DNA of 58,341 nucleotides from Anaerolineae bacterium (GTDB lineage Bacteria > Chloroflexota > Anaerolineae > Aggregatilineales > Aggregatilineaceae). The stretch is from positions 1 to 58,341 of the forward strand of contig JAHDWP010000020.1 in assembly GCA_023382715.1 (NCBI GenBank). The letters are read 5' to 3'. Of this stretch, positions 1 through 7,504 are shown piece after piece. The translations under genes were made by a program, and so were the position numbers. Position 1 is the first letter of the stretch; the number at the start of each line of letters is the position of its first letter. Below the pieces are notes generated by a model. That model searched no databases and was not told the DNA's origin. It saw only the letters and a program-made list of their open reading frames with translations.

Positions 1-447
1 CCAGGGCGCAGCAGAGCTTTACCTCACCCCCCGCCGCGCGGCGCTCGGCTTGCCCCCTCTCCGCGTGTGGAGAGGGGGCGGCGAGGCGCGTCAGCGCCGA
101 GCGGGGGTGAGGTCAACCCGGGCGCAGCAGAGCAGCGCCCCTACCGCCCGACAGGTTTTGCACGCACCCTTGCGGCGGGATGCGTGCAAAGGCTGACAGC
201 GATTGACCTTGCTGAGGGAAGGGGTGGGGGATGGGGGCCTGCGGCCACTGCCTGGCAACTCGTTCGTGGATCCCTGTTTTTCGCCACGCGGAGTAATTTT
301 TGAGATAATCATCTAAGAAACATGATGCAGATTCTGTGGGGCGCGAACAGCCCATTCAGAAGCCTGTGAGACTTCCAAGCCTGTCTCCGCATCTGGCGCT
401 ATGGAACGAGCGGACACAGTCACCTCGTCAGAAAAGGATGATGAACG
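1..447. repeat. Gene-free leader with palindromic repeats
   Basis: No gene is supported here. At about 21-111 there is a nested palindrome: an outer pair (CCTCACCCCC and GGGGGTGAGG), inner GC-rich arms, and a CCCCCTCTCC / GGAGAGGGGG hairpin at the centre. At about 119-173 there is a copy of the GGGCGCAGCAGAGCAGCGCC repeat followed by a CTACCGCC-GACAGG-TTTTGCAC stretch; both recur at several other places in the window. The last 150 bases before folE hold no repeat and probably carry its promoter, but no convincing -35/-10 pair stands out. Confidence 0.6.
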
Positions 448-1107
448 ATGAGCAACGACGGCAAGCAGCATACCAACGGCAACGGGCACAGGCATCTCCA
501 CGAGATCGCCGGACGCATTGCCACCGCCGAGTTCGAGACACCCGACCCCAAAGCGGAGATCGAGGAGGCCGTGCGGCTCATCCTGCTCAATGTGGGCGAA
601 GATCCGCAGCGCGAAGGTCTGCTGCGCACGCCGCACCGCGTCGCCAAGATGTATGACGAGCTGCTGGAAGGCTATCACCAGGACGTGGCCACGCTCATCA
701 ACAACGCCATGTTCGAGGTCGAATACGGCGCGGGCGAGATGATCGTCGTGGCCAACATTGACTACACCTCGATGTGCGAGCACCACATGCTGCCTTTCAC
801 CGGCAAGGCGCACGTCGCCTACATCCCGCGCGAAAAGGTCGTCGGCCTCAGCAAGATTCCGCGCATCGTGGACATGTTCGCCCGCCGCCTGCAAATGCAG
901 GAACGCCTGACCAACGAAATCGCGGACGCCCTGCAGGAGCATCTCGATCCGCTCGGCGTGATCGTCGTCGTCGAGGGGCAGCATAGCTGCGCGGCCCTGC
1001 GCGGCGTCAAGAAGCACGGCCTGGACATGATCACCACCGCCAAGCGCGGGCAATTCCGCACCGATCCGGCTCTCGTCCAGGAGTTCTACCGCCTGGCCGG
1101 GATATAG
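448..1107 (+). CDS. folE: GTP cyclohydrolase I
   Basis: This 219-residue protein should convert GTP to 7,8-dihydroneopterin triphosphate, the first step of tetrahydrofolate and pterin synthesis in the cytosol. The zinc site is visible as CEHHMLPF (Cys110, His113) and the HSCAALRGV stretch (Cys181). The [19 protein letters not shown] segment near residues 51-69 is also typical of the family. Length is normal for a type IA enzyme, with about 40 extra N-terminal residues rich in His, Asn and Gly. The ATG follows a purine-rich AAGGATGA. It heads a folate cluster with the SDR, folB and folK downstream, separated from them by a repeat-filled gap. The usual HLCMTMRGV is HSCAALRGV here, a normal variant. 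Confidence 0.97.
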   Translation: MSNDGKQHTNGNGHRHLHEIAGRIATAEFETPDPKAEIEEAVRLILLNVGEDPQREGLLRTPHRVAKMYDELLEGYHQDVATLINNAMFEVEYGAGEMIVVANIDYTSMCEHHMLPFTGKAHVAYIPREKVVGLSKIPRIVDMFARRLQMQERLTNEIADALQEHLDPLGVIVVVEGQHSCAALRGVKKHGLDMITTAKRGQFRTDPALVQEFYRLAGI

Positions 1108-1444
1108 AGTGCCCAGCAATCAGTTGTCAGCAGCCCGTGATCAGCGCGCGCGTGTGATCGAAGGCTGATGCGTCAGGGCGGAAATAGGCGCGTGGCCTGG
1201 CCTGGCCCAGCCCCCCATCCCCAGCCCTTCCCCCACGAGGGGAGAAGGGAGCAGAGCGCCGACCTGAAGCCCCTCCCTTCTGGTGGGGGAGGGGTTTGGG
1301 AGAGGGGGCCACAGCGAACAGCTACCGGCGAGCTTCCGCCCACATGCGCCAGAGTTGTCAGTTTGGACCAGGATGGCGGTACAATCCCCTGACCCCCACC
1401 CACCGATCACCAATAACCAACCACCACCCAAGAGGGAGCACCCG
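1108..1444. repeat. Repeat-filled spacer between folE and the SDR gene
   Basis: The spacer contains a GATCAGT/GTCAGCAG-type stretch (about 1118-1160) and one copy of the bipartite double-hairpin repeat (about 1207-1310, with ACGAGGGGAGAAGGGAGC and CCCTCCCTTCT-type arms). A plausible sigma70 promoter for the SDR gene is listed separately. The end of the spacer (about 1390-1440) is a CCAACCACCACCC low-complexity run. Confidence 0.6.
1355..1385 (+). promoter_or_regulatory. Candidate promoter for the SDR-folB-folK genes
   Basis: TTGTCA at 1355-1360 and TACAAT at 1380-1385 are separated by 19 bases, just after the repeat and about 60 bases before the SDR start codon. It suggests that the SDR, folB and folK are transcribed independently of folE. 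Seen by eye only. Confidence 0.4.
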
Positions 1445-2209
1445 ATGGACCTGCAAGACAAAGTCGCCATCGTGACCGGCGGCGCGCACCGCGTCGGCAA
1501 GGCGATTGCCCTGGCCCTGGCCCGCGAAGGGGCGCACGTCGTCGTGCACTATGGCAGCTCCGAGGCAGCGGCGCGCGGCACCACCGCCGAGATCAAGTCG
1601 CTGGGCGTGCGGGCCGTGCCCATTCAGGCCGACCTGCACAACCCGGCCCAGATTGACGCGCTCTTTCAGGCCGTTGACGAAGAATTCGGGCGGCTGGATG
1701 TGCTGGTCAACAGCGCGGCGAGCTTCGTCAAGCAGCCGTTCGACGAGATCGGGCTGGACGACTGGAAAGACGTGCTGCAGGTCAACCTGCGCGCGCCCTT
1801 CCTGTGCACGCAGCACGCCGCCCGCCTCATGCGTCGCACCGAGCGCCCGCCTGACGAGCCGGCCCTCATCGTCAACATCACCGATCTCAGCGGGCTGTAT
1901 CCCTGGCGCGGCTACGCGCAGCACGGCGTCAGCAAGGCCGGGCTGATTCACCTGACCTACGTCTCCGCCTACGAGCTGGCGCCGGCCATTCGCGTCAACG
2001 CCATCGCGCCGGGGGCGGTGCTGCCGCCGCCGAGCATGGATCCGCGCGGCGAGGCGTGGCGATCGCTCGGCGAGCGCGTGCCGCTGCGTCGCACCGGGCA
2101 CCCCGACTACGTGGGGCAGACGGTCGTCTTCCTGGCGCGCAACGACTACATCACCGGCGCGCTGATCCCGGTGGACGGCGGCGAGCACCTTGTCGGCGCG
2201 CTGAAGTAG
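1445..2209 (+). CDS. Pteridine-reductase-like SDR (FolM/PTR1 type)
   Basis: A 254-residue short-chain dehydrogenase. The cofactor motif is TGGAHRVG (residues 11-18), the TGxxxRxG form that marks pteridine reductases (PTR1, FolM) and favours NADPH, rather than the usual TGxxxGxG. Asp147 in NITDLSG fits the extra catalytic Asp of pteridine reductases. Its place between folE and folB/folK supports a dihydrofolate, dihydrobiopterin or dihydromonapterin reductase role. The odd point is the YxxxK site: Lys164 is present in HGVSKAG but the position four residues before it, normally Tyr, is His160; a Tyr lies at 158. Either the catalytic residue has shifted or the activity has changed. The ATG at 1445 follows GAGGGAGCACCCG and is preferred over an in-frame upstream start inside the repeat. 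Confidence 0.85.
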   Translation: MDLQDKVAIVTGGAHRVGKAIALALAREGAHVVVHYGSSEAAARGTTAEIKSLGVRAVPIQADLHNPAQIDALFQAVDEEFGRLDVLVNSAASFVKQPFDEIGLDDWKDVLQVNLRAPFLCTQHAARLMRRTERPPDEPALIVNITDLSGLYPWRGYAQHGVSKAGLIHLTYVSAYELAPAIRVNAIAPGAVLPPPSMDPRGEAWRSLGERVPLRRTGHPDYVGQTVVFLARNDYITGALIPVDGGEHLVGALK

Positions 2210-2325
2210 GGAGTATCTGGATGAGGGGCGGGATTCCTGAGACGCGGCGCGCGCTGGCGCGCGCCCGGCCCGCAGAGTATGATCACGGATGAACCTGGCG
2301 GCTTTCTGCAATGGGTGAGAGACTC

Positions 2326-2694
2326 ATGGCCCTGGACAAGATCATCGTGCGCGACCTGCTGCTGCGCGGCATCATCGGCCTGAACGACTGGGAGCGCGAG
2401 AAGAAGCAGGACATCCTGATCAACCTGACTCTCTTCACCGACACGCGGCGCGGCGGCATGACCGACCAGGCGGGCGACATCCTCAACTATCGCACGATCA
2501 CCAAGGCGATCATCGCCCACGTCGAGGACTCGGCCTATTACACGGTCGAGGCGCTGGCGACGGCCATTGCCCGCCTCTGCGTGGTGGATCACGGGGCGGA
2601 ACGGGCCATCGTGCGCGTGGAGAAGCCGGGCGCGCTGCGCTTCGCCCGCTCTGTGGGCGTGGAGATCGAGCGGGAGCGCGCCGACTTTGACTGA
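2326..2694 (+). CDS. folB: Dihydroneopterin aldolase
   Basis: A 122-residue protein of the FolB family, which cleaves 7,8-dihydroneopterin to 6-hydroxymethyl-7,8-dihydropterin and glycolaldehyde. The start MALDKIIVRDLLLRGIIGLN, the WEREKKQDI segment with the acidic active-site region, the LNYRTITKAI segment and the C-terminal VEKPGAL with the catalytic Lys are all typical. Size is normal; the family forms octamers. The ATG at 2326 is chosen over one at 2311 because the homologous N-terminus begins there; the upstream one would add five residues. The stop overlaps the start of folK, so the two are probably translationally coupled. Confidence 0.93.
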   Translation: MALDKIIVRDLLLRGIIGLNDWEREKKQDILINLTLFTDTRRGGMTDQAGDILNYRTITKAIIAHVEDSAYYTVEALATAIARLCVVDHGAERAIVRVEKPGALRFARSVGVEIERERADFD

Positions 2695-3226
2695 TCCCCA
2701 CCCGCCAACCCCCGCCCTGATCGTGCTCGGCTCGAATATCGCGCCGGAGCGCAATCTGCTTCGCGCGGTCGCCCTGCTGCGCCAGAACTACCACCTGACG
2801 GTGCGCGCCGTCTCGCGCGTCTATGAAAGCCTGCCGGTCAGCGCGAGCGGCGGGGTGGCCGAAGATCAGCCGCCGTTCCTCAACGCGGCGCTGCGGGTCG
2901 AGACCGATGGCTATTACGGGCCGCTGGCGCTGAAATTTCACGTGCTGCGTTTCATCGAGCTGCTGCTGGGCCGCCGACGCTCCGCCGACAGGTTCGCGCC
3001 GCGCCCCGCAGACCTCGATCTCGTCCTGTTTGGCGACTGCGTGCTCACCAGTCCGCACCTCACCCTGCCCGACCCGGACATCCTGACGCGCGCCCACGTC
3101 GCGCTACCGCTGGCCGAAATCGCCCCGGACTGGCCGCACCCGCTCACCGGGCAGACGCTGGCCACCATCGCCGCCGGCTTCGGCGAGGTGGCGGGGATTT
3201 TCCCTCGCGACGACCTGGCGCTGTGA
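2687..3226 (+). CDS. folK: Hydroxymethyldihydropterin pyrophosphokinase
   Basis: About 179 residues. HPPK transfers pyrophosphate from ATP to 6-hydroxymethyl-7,8-dihydropterin. The VLGSNIAPERNLLRAVALL start, SRVYES, FLNAAL, RPADLDLVLFG (the two Mg-binding Asp) and HVALPLAEIAP segments follow the family order. No ATG lies near the expected N-terminus; a TTG at 2687, overlapping the folB stop by eight bases, gives a start eleven codons before LIVLGSN. The alternative is an ATG at 2567 well inside folB, which would add a 40-residue extension made of shadow sequence. With folB it supplies two consecutive folate steps; no folP is in the window. Confidence 0.9.
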   Translation: MTDPHPPTPALIVLGSNIAPERNLLRAVALLRQNYHLTVRAVSRVYESLPVSASGGVAEDQPPFLNAALRVETDGYYGPLALKFHVLRFIELLLGRRRSADRFAPRPADLDLVLFGDCVLTSPHLTLPDPDILTRAHVALPLAEIAPDWPHPLTGQTLATIAAGFGEVAGIFPRDDLAL

Positions 3227-3249
3227 CGCCAGATCCCGCATTTCCCCTC

Positions 3250-3278
3250 TTGTGCGCGCCATGACATGGTGCTATAGT
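3250..3278 (+). promoter_or_regulatory. Candidate promoter of the membrane protein gene
   Basis: TTGTGC (3250-3255), a 17-base spacer and TATAGT (3273-3278) lie about 95 bases before the start of the next gene, directly after folK ends. Confidence 0.45.
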
Positions 3279-3373
3279 GCCAATAATTGGTGAGGGAACG
3301 TCCCTCTGGCCTGGGGAAACCACCCCGCGCCCAGCGCGCACGCGCACCACTTAGCTTCTCAGGAGGCATGACA

Positions 3374-3856
3374 ATGGCACAGAATCAACCGCAATCACCG
3401 CGTAGGTCGCAGCTCCAGGCTGGTGACATAGGAGACCGGGCGCTGCGCGTATTGGATCAGCTTGGCATCGAGCGCGGACTGGGCCTCAGAGTGCTGATCA
3501 TCGCCCTCGTGTCGGGCGTCGTCGCGGCGCTCATTGATACCGTCATTGAGCTGCCGACCGGAGCGCTGTGGTTCATGTTCGGCTGGGGTCTCATCGCCGC
3601 TCTCAACGGCCCGACCTACCTGTTCGCCAAGGGCAAGGAGAGCATCGCCGCGACCATTATGAGCGCGGTCACCGGCTTTGTGGCGCTGCTGGCCTGGTGG
3701 ATCATCACCAAGATCATCGGCGAGCGCGACTTCGGCTACAACCCGGCGGACGCGCTGAACCTGCTCGAAGTGCTCGTCTGCGGGGTCGTCGTGGGGCTGC
3801 TCAGCTACGGCTGGTTCGTGCTGTTGCGCTGGCTGCCGGGCAAGGTCGGGCGCTAG
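3374..3856 (+). CDS. Small integral membrane protein, function unknown
   Basis: A 160-residue protein with a polar, Gln/Ser-rich N-terminus of about 35 residues and then four likely membrane segments (around LRVLIIALVSGVVAAL, LWFMFGWGLIAAL, TIMSAVTGFVALLAWWII and LLEVLVCGVVVGLLSYGW). It ends with a short basic tail. AGGAGG lies seven bases before the ATG at 3374; an ATG at 3368 sits almost on the ribosome binding site and is less likely. I do not recognise a family. It has its own promoter and no functional link to the folate genes is visible. Confidence 0.7.
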   Translation: MAQNQPQSPRRSQLQAGDIGDRALRVLDQLGIERGLGLRVLIIALVSGVVAALIDTVIELPTGALWFMFGWGLIAALNGPTYLFAKGKESIAATIMSAVTGFVALLAWWIITKIIGERDFGYNPADALNLLEVLVCGVVVGLLSYGWFVLLRWLPGKVGR

Positions 3857-4286
3857 GATCGCCGGGCAGGCCCATCGGGACATTTAAGGAGCCTATGGCT
3901 GTCGCCGCAGGAGCGCGATCTGGCCGGAAGACCCCTCCCCCTGAGGGTGCATGCAAAGGTTGTCAGCGATTTGCCTGACACCCAACGAGGGGAGGCTTGT
4001 GTGGGCGTATTACAATACGCCCCTTCGGGGGCGCAGCAGAGCAGCGCCCCTACCGCCTGACAGATTTTGCACACTCCCCTGACTCCCTCCCCGGCCAAGC
4101 CAGGGAGGAGGAATGTGCCGCGCCGGGCTTTCAAGTCCCCCTCTCTAGCCCGGCTGGAGAGGGGGGAGAGGCGCATGTCGGGGCGTATGGCGATACGCCC
4201 CGGCGAGCCGCTTGCCACCTCGCGCAAAAAGAGACGGGCGGCTCCCCAGCCGCCCGCCTATCCCGCTTACCCTGGCTCCATCCCCG
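3857..4286. repeat. Convergent intergenic region with repeats
   Basis: This gap lies between the plus-strand membrane protein and the minus-strand ctaB. It contains a GCATGCAAAGGTTGTCAGCGA stretch (3949-3970), an ATTACAATACGCCCC element joined to the GGGCGCAGCAGAGCAGCGCC repeat (about 4006-4072), a CCCCTCTCTAGCC hairpin repeat (about 4137-4168) and an ATGGCGATACGCC element. The ctaB terminator lies at 4226-4255. Nothing in it looks coding. Confidence 0.6.
4226..4255 (-). terminator. Rho-independent terminator of ctaB
   Basis: On the minus strand an 8-bp perfect stem (GGGCGGCT / AGCCGCCC, loop GGGG) is followed by GTCTCTTTTTG. It lies about 30 bases after the ctaB stop. Confidence 0.85.
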
Positions 4287-5207
4287 TCACAGCAGGCTGG
4301 CGATGACTACTGCCAGCAGGACCAGGCTCAGGTAGATATTGGAGACTTTGAAGACGCTCAGCGCGCGCGCGCCGCTGTATTCGCTGCGCAGCGCCCAGGA
4401 CGCGCGCCACAGCCACAGCGTGGCCGGCAGGGCCGCCAGCAGATAGGGCCAGCTCAGCGCCCCGTGCGCGGCCAGCAGCAGCCCAAAGACGCCCGTTGCG
4501 AAGGCGTGCGCCAGCATCCAGAAGACCGCGCGCTCCCTGTCGGCGACGACCGGCAGCATGGGCACGCCCGCCCGCGCATAGTCCGGGCGATAGGCCAGCG
4601 CCAGGCTCCAGAAATGCAGCGGCGACCAGGTGAACAGCAGCGCCGCCAGCCCCCATACGCCGGAATCGCTCCACGCGCCGACCGCCGCCCCGCCGCTGAT
4701 CACCGCGGCGCTGCCCGCCGCCCCACCGATGACCACGTTGAGGACGCTGCGCGGCTTGAGCCAGACCGTGTACACGCCCACGTAGATGAACGCGCCCACG
4801 GCCAGCCACAGCGCCAGCGAGGCATTGCCCGCCGCCCAGGCGAGCACGCTGGCCCCGCTCACCATCCCCAGCGCAACCAGTCGCACGAGGCGCACGCTCA
4901 CCTGGCCGGTGGCCAGCGGGCGGCGGCGCGTGCGCTTCATCAGCACGTCCCTGCGGCGCTCGATAACCTCGTTGAGCGCGGACGCCCCCGCCGCCGCCAG
5001 CGTCCCCGTGATCAGCAGGAGGGCCAGCTCACTGCCCGACAGGGCGCCGGCGCTGCCGATCAGCGCGCCGCCCAGCGCGGCGAAGAGCAACAGCGCGACG
5101 ACGCGCAGCTTGAACAGGACGACGAGCGTTTCCAGCAGGCCGCCGGGCGCTTCTTCGCGTGTATGAGCGGTGCCAGGCTCAGCGTTCGGGCGCGCGGTTG
5201 TTGTCAT
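4287..5207 (-). CDS. ctaB: Protoheme IX farnesyltransferase (heme O synthase)
   Basis: A 306-residue UbiA-family membrane prenyltransferase that adds farnesyl to heme B to make heme O for a haem-copper oxidase. The prenyl-diphosphate-binding segment reads ALNEVIERRRDVLMKRTRRR then PL, matching the CtaB pattern N-x3-(D/E)-x3-D-x2-M-x-RT-x2-RPL. YTVWLKPRSVLNVVIGGAAG and HFWSLALAYRPDYARAG then VPMLPVV are also characteristic. Seven to nine hydrophobic helices are visible. The start at 5207 follows GGGGAGAG. No oxidase subunit or ctaA lies nearby, so it appears to be a single-gene unit; a terminator follows. Confidence 0.93.
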   Translation of the reverse strand: MTTTARPNAEPGTAHTREEAPGGLLETLVVLFKLRVVALLLFAALGGALIGSAGALSGSELALLLITGTLAAAGASALNEVIERRRDVLMKRTRRRPLATGQVSVRLVRLVALGMVSGASVLAWAAGNASLALWLAVGAFIYVGVYTVWLKPRSVLNVVIGGAAGSAAVISGGAAVGAWSDSGVWGLAALLFTWSPLHFWSLALAYRPDYARAGVPMLPVVADRERAVFWMLAHAFATGVFGLLLAAHGALSWPYLLAALPATLWLWRASWALRSEYSGARALSVFKVSNIYLSLVLLAVVIASLL

Positions 5208-5381
5208 GATCTCTCCCCATCGCGGCGCCGCGATGCGGCGCACAACGGGCGGTGGACAGCGAGCGTAGTCTTTTTAGAAGATTTTCATCTTGTTATTCCC
5301 GGTTATTATAACAGGACAGACATCCCTCAGCAAGGCTGATTTCTCCGAAGGGACGTGCAAAACCTGTCAGGCGGCAGGGGT

Positions 5382-5442
5382 GCTGCTCTGCTGCGCCCGG
5401 CCCAAAACCAGACTTCCGAAGTTTTGGAAACTTCGGAAGTCT
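5382..5442. repeat. 61-bp direct repeat, left copy (flanks methyltransferase)
   Basis: Identical base for base, as far as I can see, to 7261-7321. It consists of the GCTGCTCTGCTGCGCCCGGC part of the dispersed repeat plus the 33-bp palindrome AGACTTCCGAAGTTT-tgg-AAACTTCGGAAGTCT. The two copies are in the same orientation and bracket the methyltransferase gene. Confidence 0.85.
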
Positions 5443-5463
5443 CTTGTGGCGCGCACCCCGCCG

Positions 5464-5481
5464 GGCGAATCCGGGTATACT
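5464..5481 (+). promoter_or_regulatory. 18-bp promoter element shared by both restriction-modification genes
   Basis: GGCGAATCCGGGTATACT occurs here and again, identically, at 15071-15088 upstream of the MmeI-like gene. In both places it lies downstream of a GACTTCCGAAG element. TATACT is a good -10 box; no strong -35 is seen. Confidence 0.55.
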
Positions 5482-5594
5482 GGAAGCGAGAGAGAAGTGC
5501 ATTGCGGATTGCGAATTGCGAATTGCGGATTTCAAGTTCTGATCTCAATTCGTAATCCGAAATCCGAAATTCGCAATCCAGGAGTGCCAGACCG

Positions 5595-7256
5595 ATGACC
5601 CACCCCAACACCCTCTACTACGGCGACAACCTCGACATCCTGCGCAGCCGCGACTATTTCCCCAGCGAGTGCGTAGACCTGATCTACCTCGACCCGCCCT
5701 TCAACTCCAACCGCAGCTACAACGTGCTCTTCAAGGACGAGAGCGGCCTGGAGTCCGAGGCGCAGATCACCGCCTTCAACGATACCTGGCACTGGGGCCA
5801 CGCCGCCGAAGCGACCTGGCACGGTCTGGTGGACTACGCCCCGCCGCGCGTGGTGACGGCCATCGGCGCGCTGCGCGACCTGATCGGCCCCAACCAGATG
5901 ATGGCCTACCTGGTGATGATGGCCGCCCGACTGGTGGAGCTGCACCGCGTGCTCAAGCCGACCGGCAGCCTCTACCTGCACTGCGACCCGACGGCGAGCC
6001 ACTATTTGAAGATCGTGCTGGATGCGATCTTCGGGCCGGAGAACTACAGGAATGAGGTCGTATGGAAGCGTACAAGTAGCCACAACGATGCCAAGCGATT
6101 CGGCAGAATACACGATGTGTTGCTCTATTATTCGAAAGACGTGCAACAAGTAGCCTTTTCGCCCGTTTATGTTAGTTACTCACAGGAGTATTTAGAGGCG
6201 GAGTTCCGGCAAGATGAACAGGGACGTTGGTACAAGACCGAGAACTTGACAGCCCCATATCGCGGTGGTTCTGGCGGCAGATTTGAGTTTCGCGGGCGAA
6301 TCCCCGGCCCTTCGAGAATGTGGCGCTTGAGCCAAGAGGACATGGAGCGGCTCTGGCAGGAAGGCCGCATTATGACCGATCGCGATGGAATACCGTTATT
6401 GCGGGGCCAGATTGTATACCTGGACGAGAAGCTAGGGATGCCTGTTCAGGACTGGTGGGACGATATTCTACGTGTCGGCAACACTTCACGGGAGCGCCTG
6501 GGCTACCCCACGCAGAAGCCGCTGGCCCTGCTGGAGCGCATCGTCAGCGCCAGCAGCAACCCCGGCGACGTGGTGCTCGACCCGTTCGCCGGCTGCGGCA
6601 CGGCGGTCGCCGCCGCGCACAAGCTCGATCGCCGCTGGATCGGCATAGACATCACTCACCTGAGCATCAACCTGCTCAAGTTCCGCCTGCGCGACATGTT
6701 CGGCCTCACGCCCGGCGCGGATTACCAGGTCATCGGCGAGCCGGTGACGGTGGACGGGGCGCGCCAGCTTGCCGAAGACGACCGCTTCCAGTTCCAGTTC
6801 TGGGCGCTGTCGCTGGTGCAGGCGCGTCCGCTGGGCGGCGAGGTGGGCGGTCGGACGGGCAAGCGCGGCGCGGATCGCGGGGTGGACGGGCTGATCACCT
6901 TCATTGACGACAACACGGGCCGGCCCAAGAAGATCATCGTGCAGGTCAAGTCCGGCAAGGTCAAGAGCGGCGACATCCGCGATCTGAAGGGCACGGTGGA
7001 GCGCGAGAAAGCGGCGATGGGCGTCTTCATCACGCTGGAGCCGCCCACGCGCGAGATGGTCACCGAGGCGGTCAGCGCCGGCTTCTACCGCTCGCCGGGC
7101 TGGGGGCGTGACTACCCGCGCATCCAGATGCGCACCATCGAGGAGTTGCTGGGCGGCGCGGGGATCGAGATGCCGCTGTCGTCGGTGACGTTCAGGCAGG
7201 CGGGGCGCGTCAGGGACGAGGGGCCGCGCACGCTGAGCCTGTTCGACGAGGAGTAG
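5595..7256 (+). CDS. DNA methyltransferase fused to Mrr-like nuclease
   Basis: A 553-residue protein. Residues 1-380 form an amino-methyltransferase of the beta order: YLDPPF (catalytic motif IV, residues 32-36) precedes the target-recognition region and the SAM-binding DPFAGCGT (motif I, around residue 331). The C-terminal third (about 420-510) has a restriction-nuclease pattern: Asp431 in GVDGLITF, then Gln450-Val-Lys452 in IIVQVKSGK, as in Mrr-type PD-(D/E)XK folds. It may therefore modify and cut DNA as one chain. The central part (about 6050-6490, the likely target-recognition region) is clearly AT-richer and uses other codons than the flanks, which suggests exchange of specificity. The gene sits alone between two identical 61-bp direct repeats. 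An alternative is an orphan methylase whose C-terminal domain is a dead relic; the D and QxK residues argue against that. Confidence 0.85.
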   Translation: MTHPNTLYYGDNLDILRSRDYFPSECVDLIYLDPPFNSNRSYNVLFKDESGLESEAQITAFNDTWHWGHAAEATWHGLVDYAPPRVVTAIGALRDLIGPNQMMAYLVMMAARLVELHRVLKPTGSLYLHCDPTASHYLKIVLDAIFGPENYRNEVVWKRTSSHNDAKRFGRIHDVLLYYSKDVQQVAFSPVYVSYSQEYLEAEFRQDEQGRWYKTENLTAPYRGGSGGRFEFRGRIPGPSRMWRLSQEDMERLWQEGRIMTDRDGIPLLRGQIVYLDEKLGMPVQDWWDDILRVGNTSRERLGYPTQKPLALLERIVSASSNPGDVVLDPFAGCGTAVAAAHKLDRRWIGIDITHLSINLLKFRLRDMFGLTPGADYQVIGEPVTVDGARQLAEDDRFQFQFWALSLVQARPLGGEVGGRTGKRGADRGVDGLITFIDDNTGRPKKIIVQVKSGKVKSGDIRDLKGTVEREKAAMGVFITLEPPTREMVTEAVSAGFYRSPGWGRDYPRIQMRTIEELLGGAGIEMPLSSVTFRQAGRVRDEGPRTLSLFDEE

Positions 7257-7260
7257 GGAC

Positions 7261-7321
7261 GCTGCTCTGCTGCGCCCGGCCCAAAACCAGACTTCCGAAG
7301 TTTTGGAAACTTCGGAAGTCT
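7261..7321. repeat. 61-bp direct repeat, right copy (flanks methyltransferase)
   Basis: Second copy of the repeat at 5382-5442, starting four bases after the methyltransferase stop. Its palindromic half (7289-7321) could fold as a stem of about 15 bp in RNA and may also end transcription of the gene, although no T-run follows. Confidence 0.85.
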
Positions 7322-7339
7322 TGGCCTGAGTCTGCGCGT

Positions 7340-7370
7340 AAAAAAACCGGGCGGCCCGTAGGCCACCCGG
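7340..7370 (-). terminator. Rho-independent terminator of candidate small RNA
   Basis: Read on the minus strand, CCGGGTGGCC and GGCCGCCCGG form a 10-bp stem with one G-U pair and a 4-base loop (stem arms 7347-7356 and 7361-7370), followed at once by seven T (7340-7346). This is the strongest terminator in the window, and no minus-strand protein gene ends nearby. Confidence 0.88.
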
Positions 7371-7439
7371 CCAGGCTGCCGGACCGTGAGGGTGGGAGGG
7401 GCACGGTCTGGCGGCTCGTGGATGGGAGTTCAATCCGCT
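7340..7439 (-). ncRNA. Candidate LexA-box-controlled small RNA, about 100 nt
   Basis: A complete promoter (7444-7473) and a complete terminator (7340-7370) on the minus strand delimit a transcript of about 100 nt with no open frame of note. Its centre can form a stem (GACCGUG / CACGGUC, at 7402-7408 and 7382-7388) extended by further pairs, with a 13-nt pyrimidine loop read as CCCCUCCCACCCU. Such C-rich loops are known in small RNAs that pair with Shine-Dalgarno sequences. The transcript lies between convergent protein genes. It is not a tRNA: no cloverleaf fits. It could instead be the remains of a longer transcription unit. Confidence 0.5.
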
Positions 7440-7443
7440 TTCC

Positions 7444-7473
7444 AGTATAGCGAACACATGTTCTGTCTGTCAA
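7444..7473 (-). promoter_or_regulatory. Sigma70 promoter with perfect LexA-type box in the spacer
   Basis: On the minus strand TTGACA (7473-7468) and TATACT (7449-7444) are 18 bases apart. The spacer contains GAACATGTGTTC (7463-7452), a perfect GAAC-N4-GTTC palindrome like the LexA box of Gram-positive bacteria. The flanking GACAGACAGAACAT also occurs in the two phage-operon promoters at 43.8 kb and, with a GA insertion, at 36.8 kb. Confidence 0.8.
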
Positions 7474-7504
7474 GAAGTGCAACCTTAAAGTTTTGACGCG
7501 CTTG

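Larger units (their letters stand above)
5208..5594. repeat. Divergent region: repeat left arm and methyltransferase promoter
   Basis: Next to ctaB lies an AT-rich stretch (5270-5320). It is followed by the family C repeat in reverse orientation (about 5355-5400) and the GACTTCCGAAG palindrome (5410-5442). Bases 5382-5442 are identical to 7261-7321 beyond the methyltransferase. GGCGAATCCGGGTATACT follows (5464-5481), then a large inverted repeat built from GGATTGCGAATTGCGAATTG-type units (about 5514-5580) that ends just before the AGGAGTG preceding the start codon. Confidence 0.65.

Noticed and set aside
4212-5339. 375-codon plus-strand open frame opposite ctaB
   Set aside because: Shadow of a gene with diagnostic UbiA/CtaB motifs, and it would read through the ctaB terminator and promoter.
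7412-7440. GGGAGTTCAATCC considered as the T-arm of a tRNA
   Set aside because: The flanks do not pair as a T-stem and no anticodon arm or acceptor stem can be drawn; the opposite strand is better explained by a small RNA.
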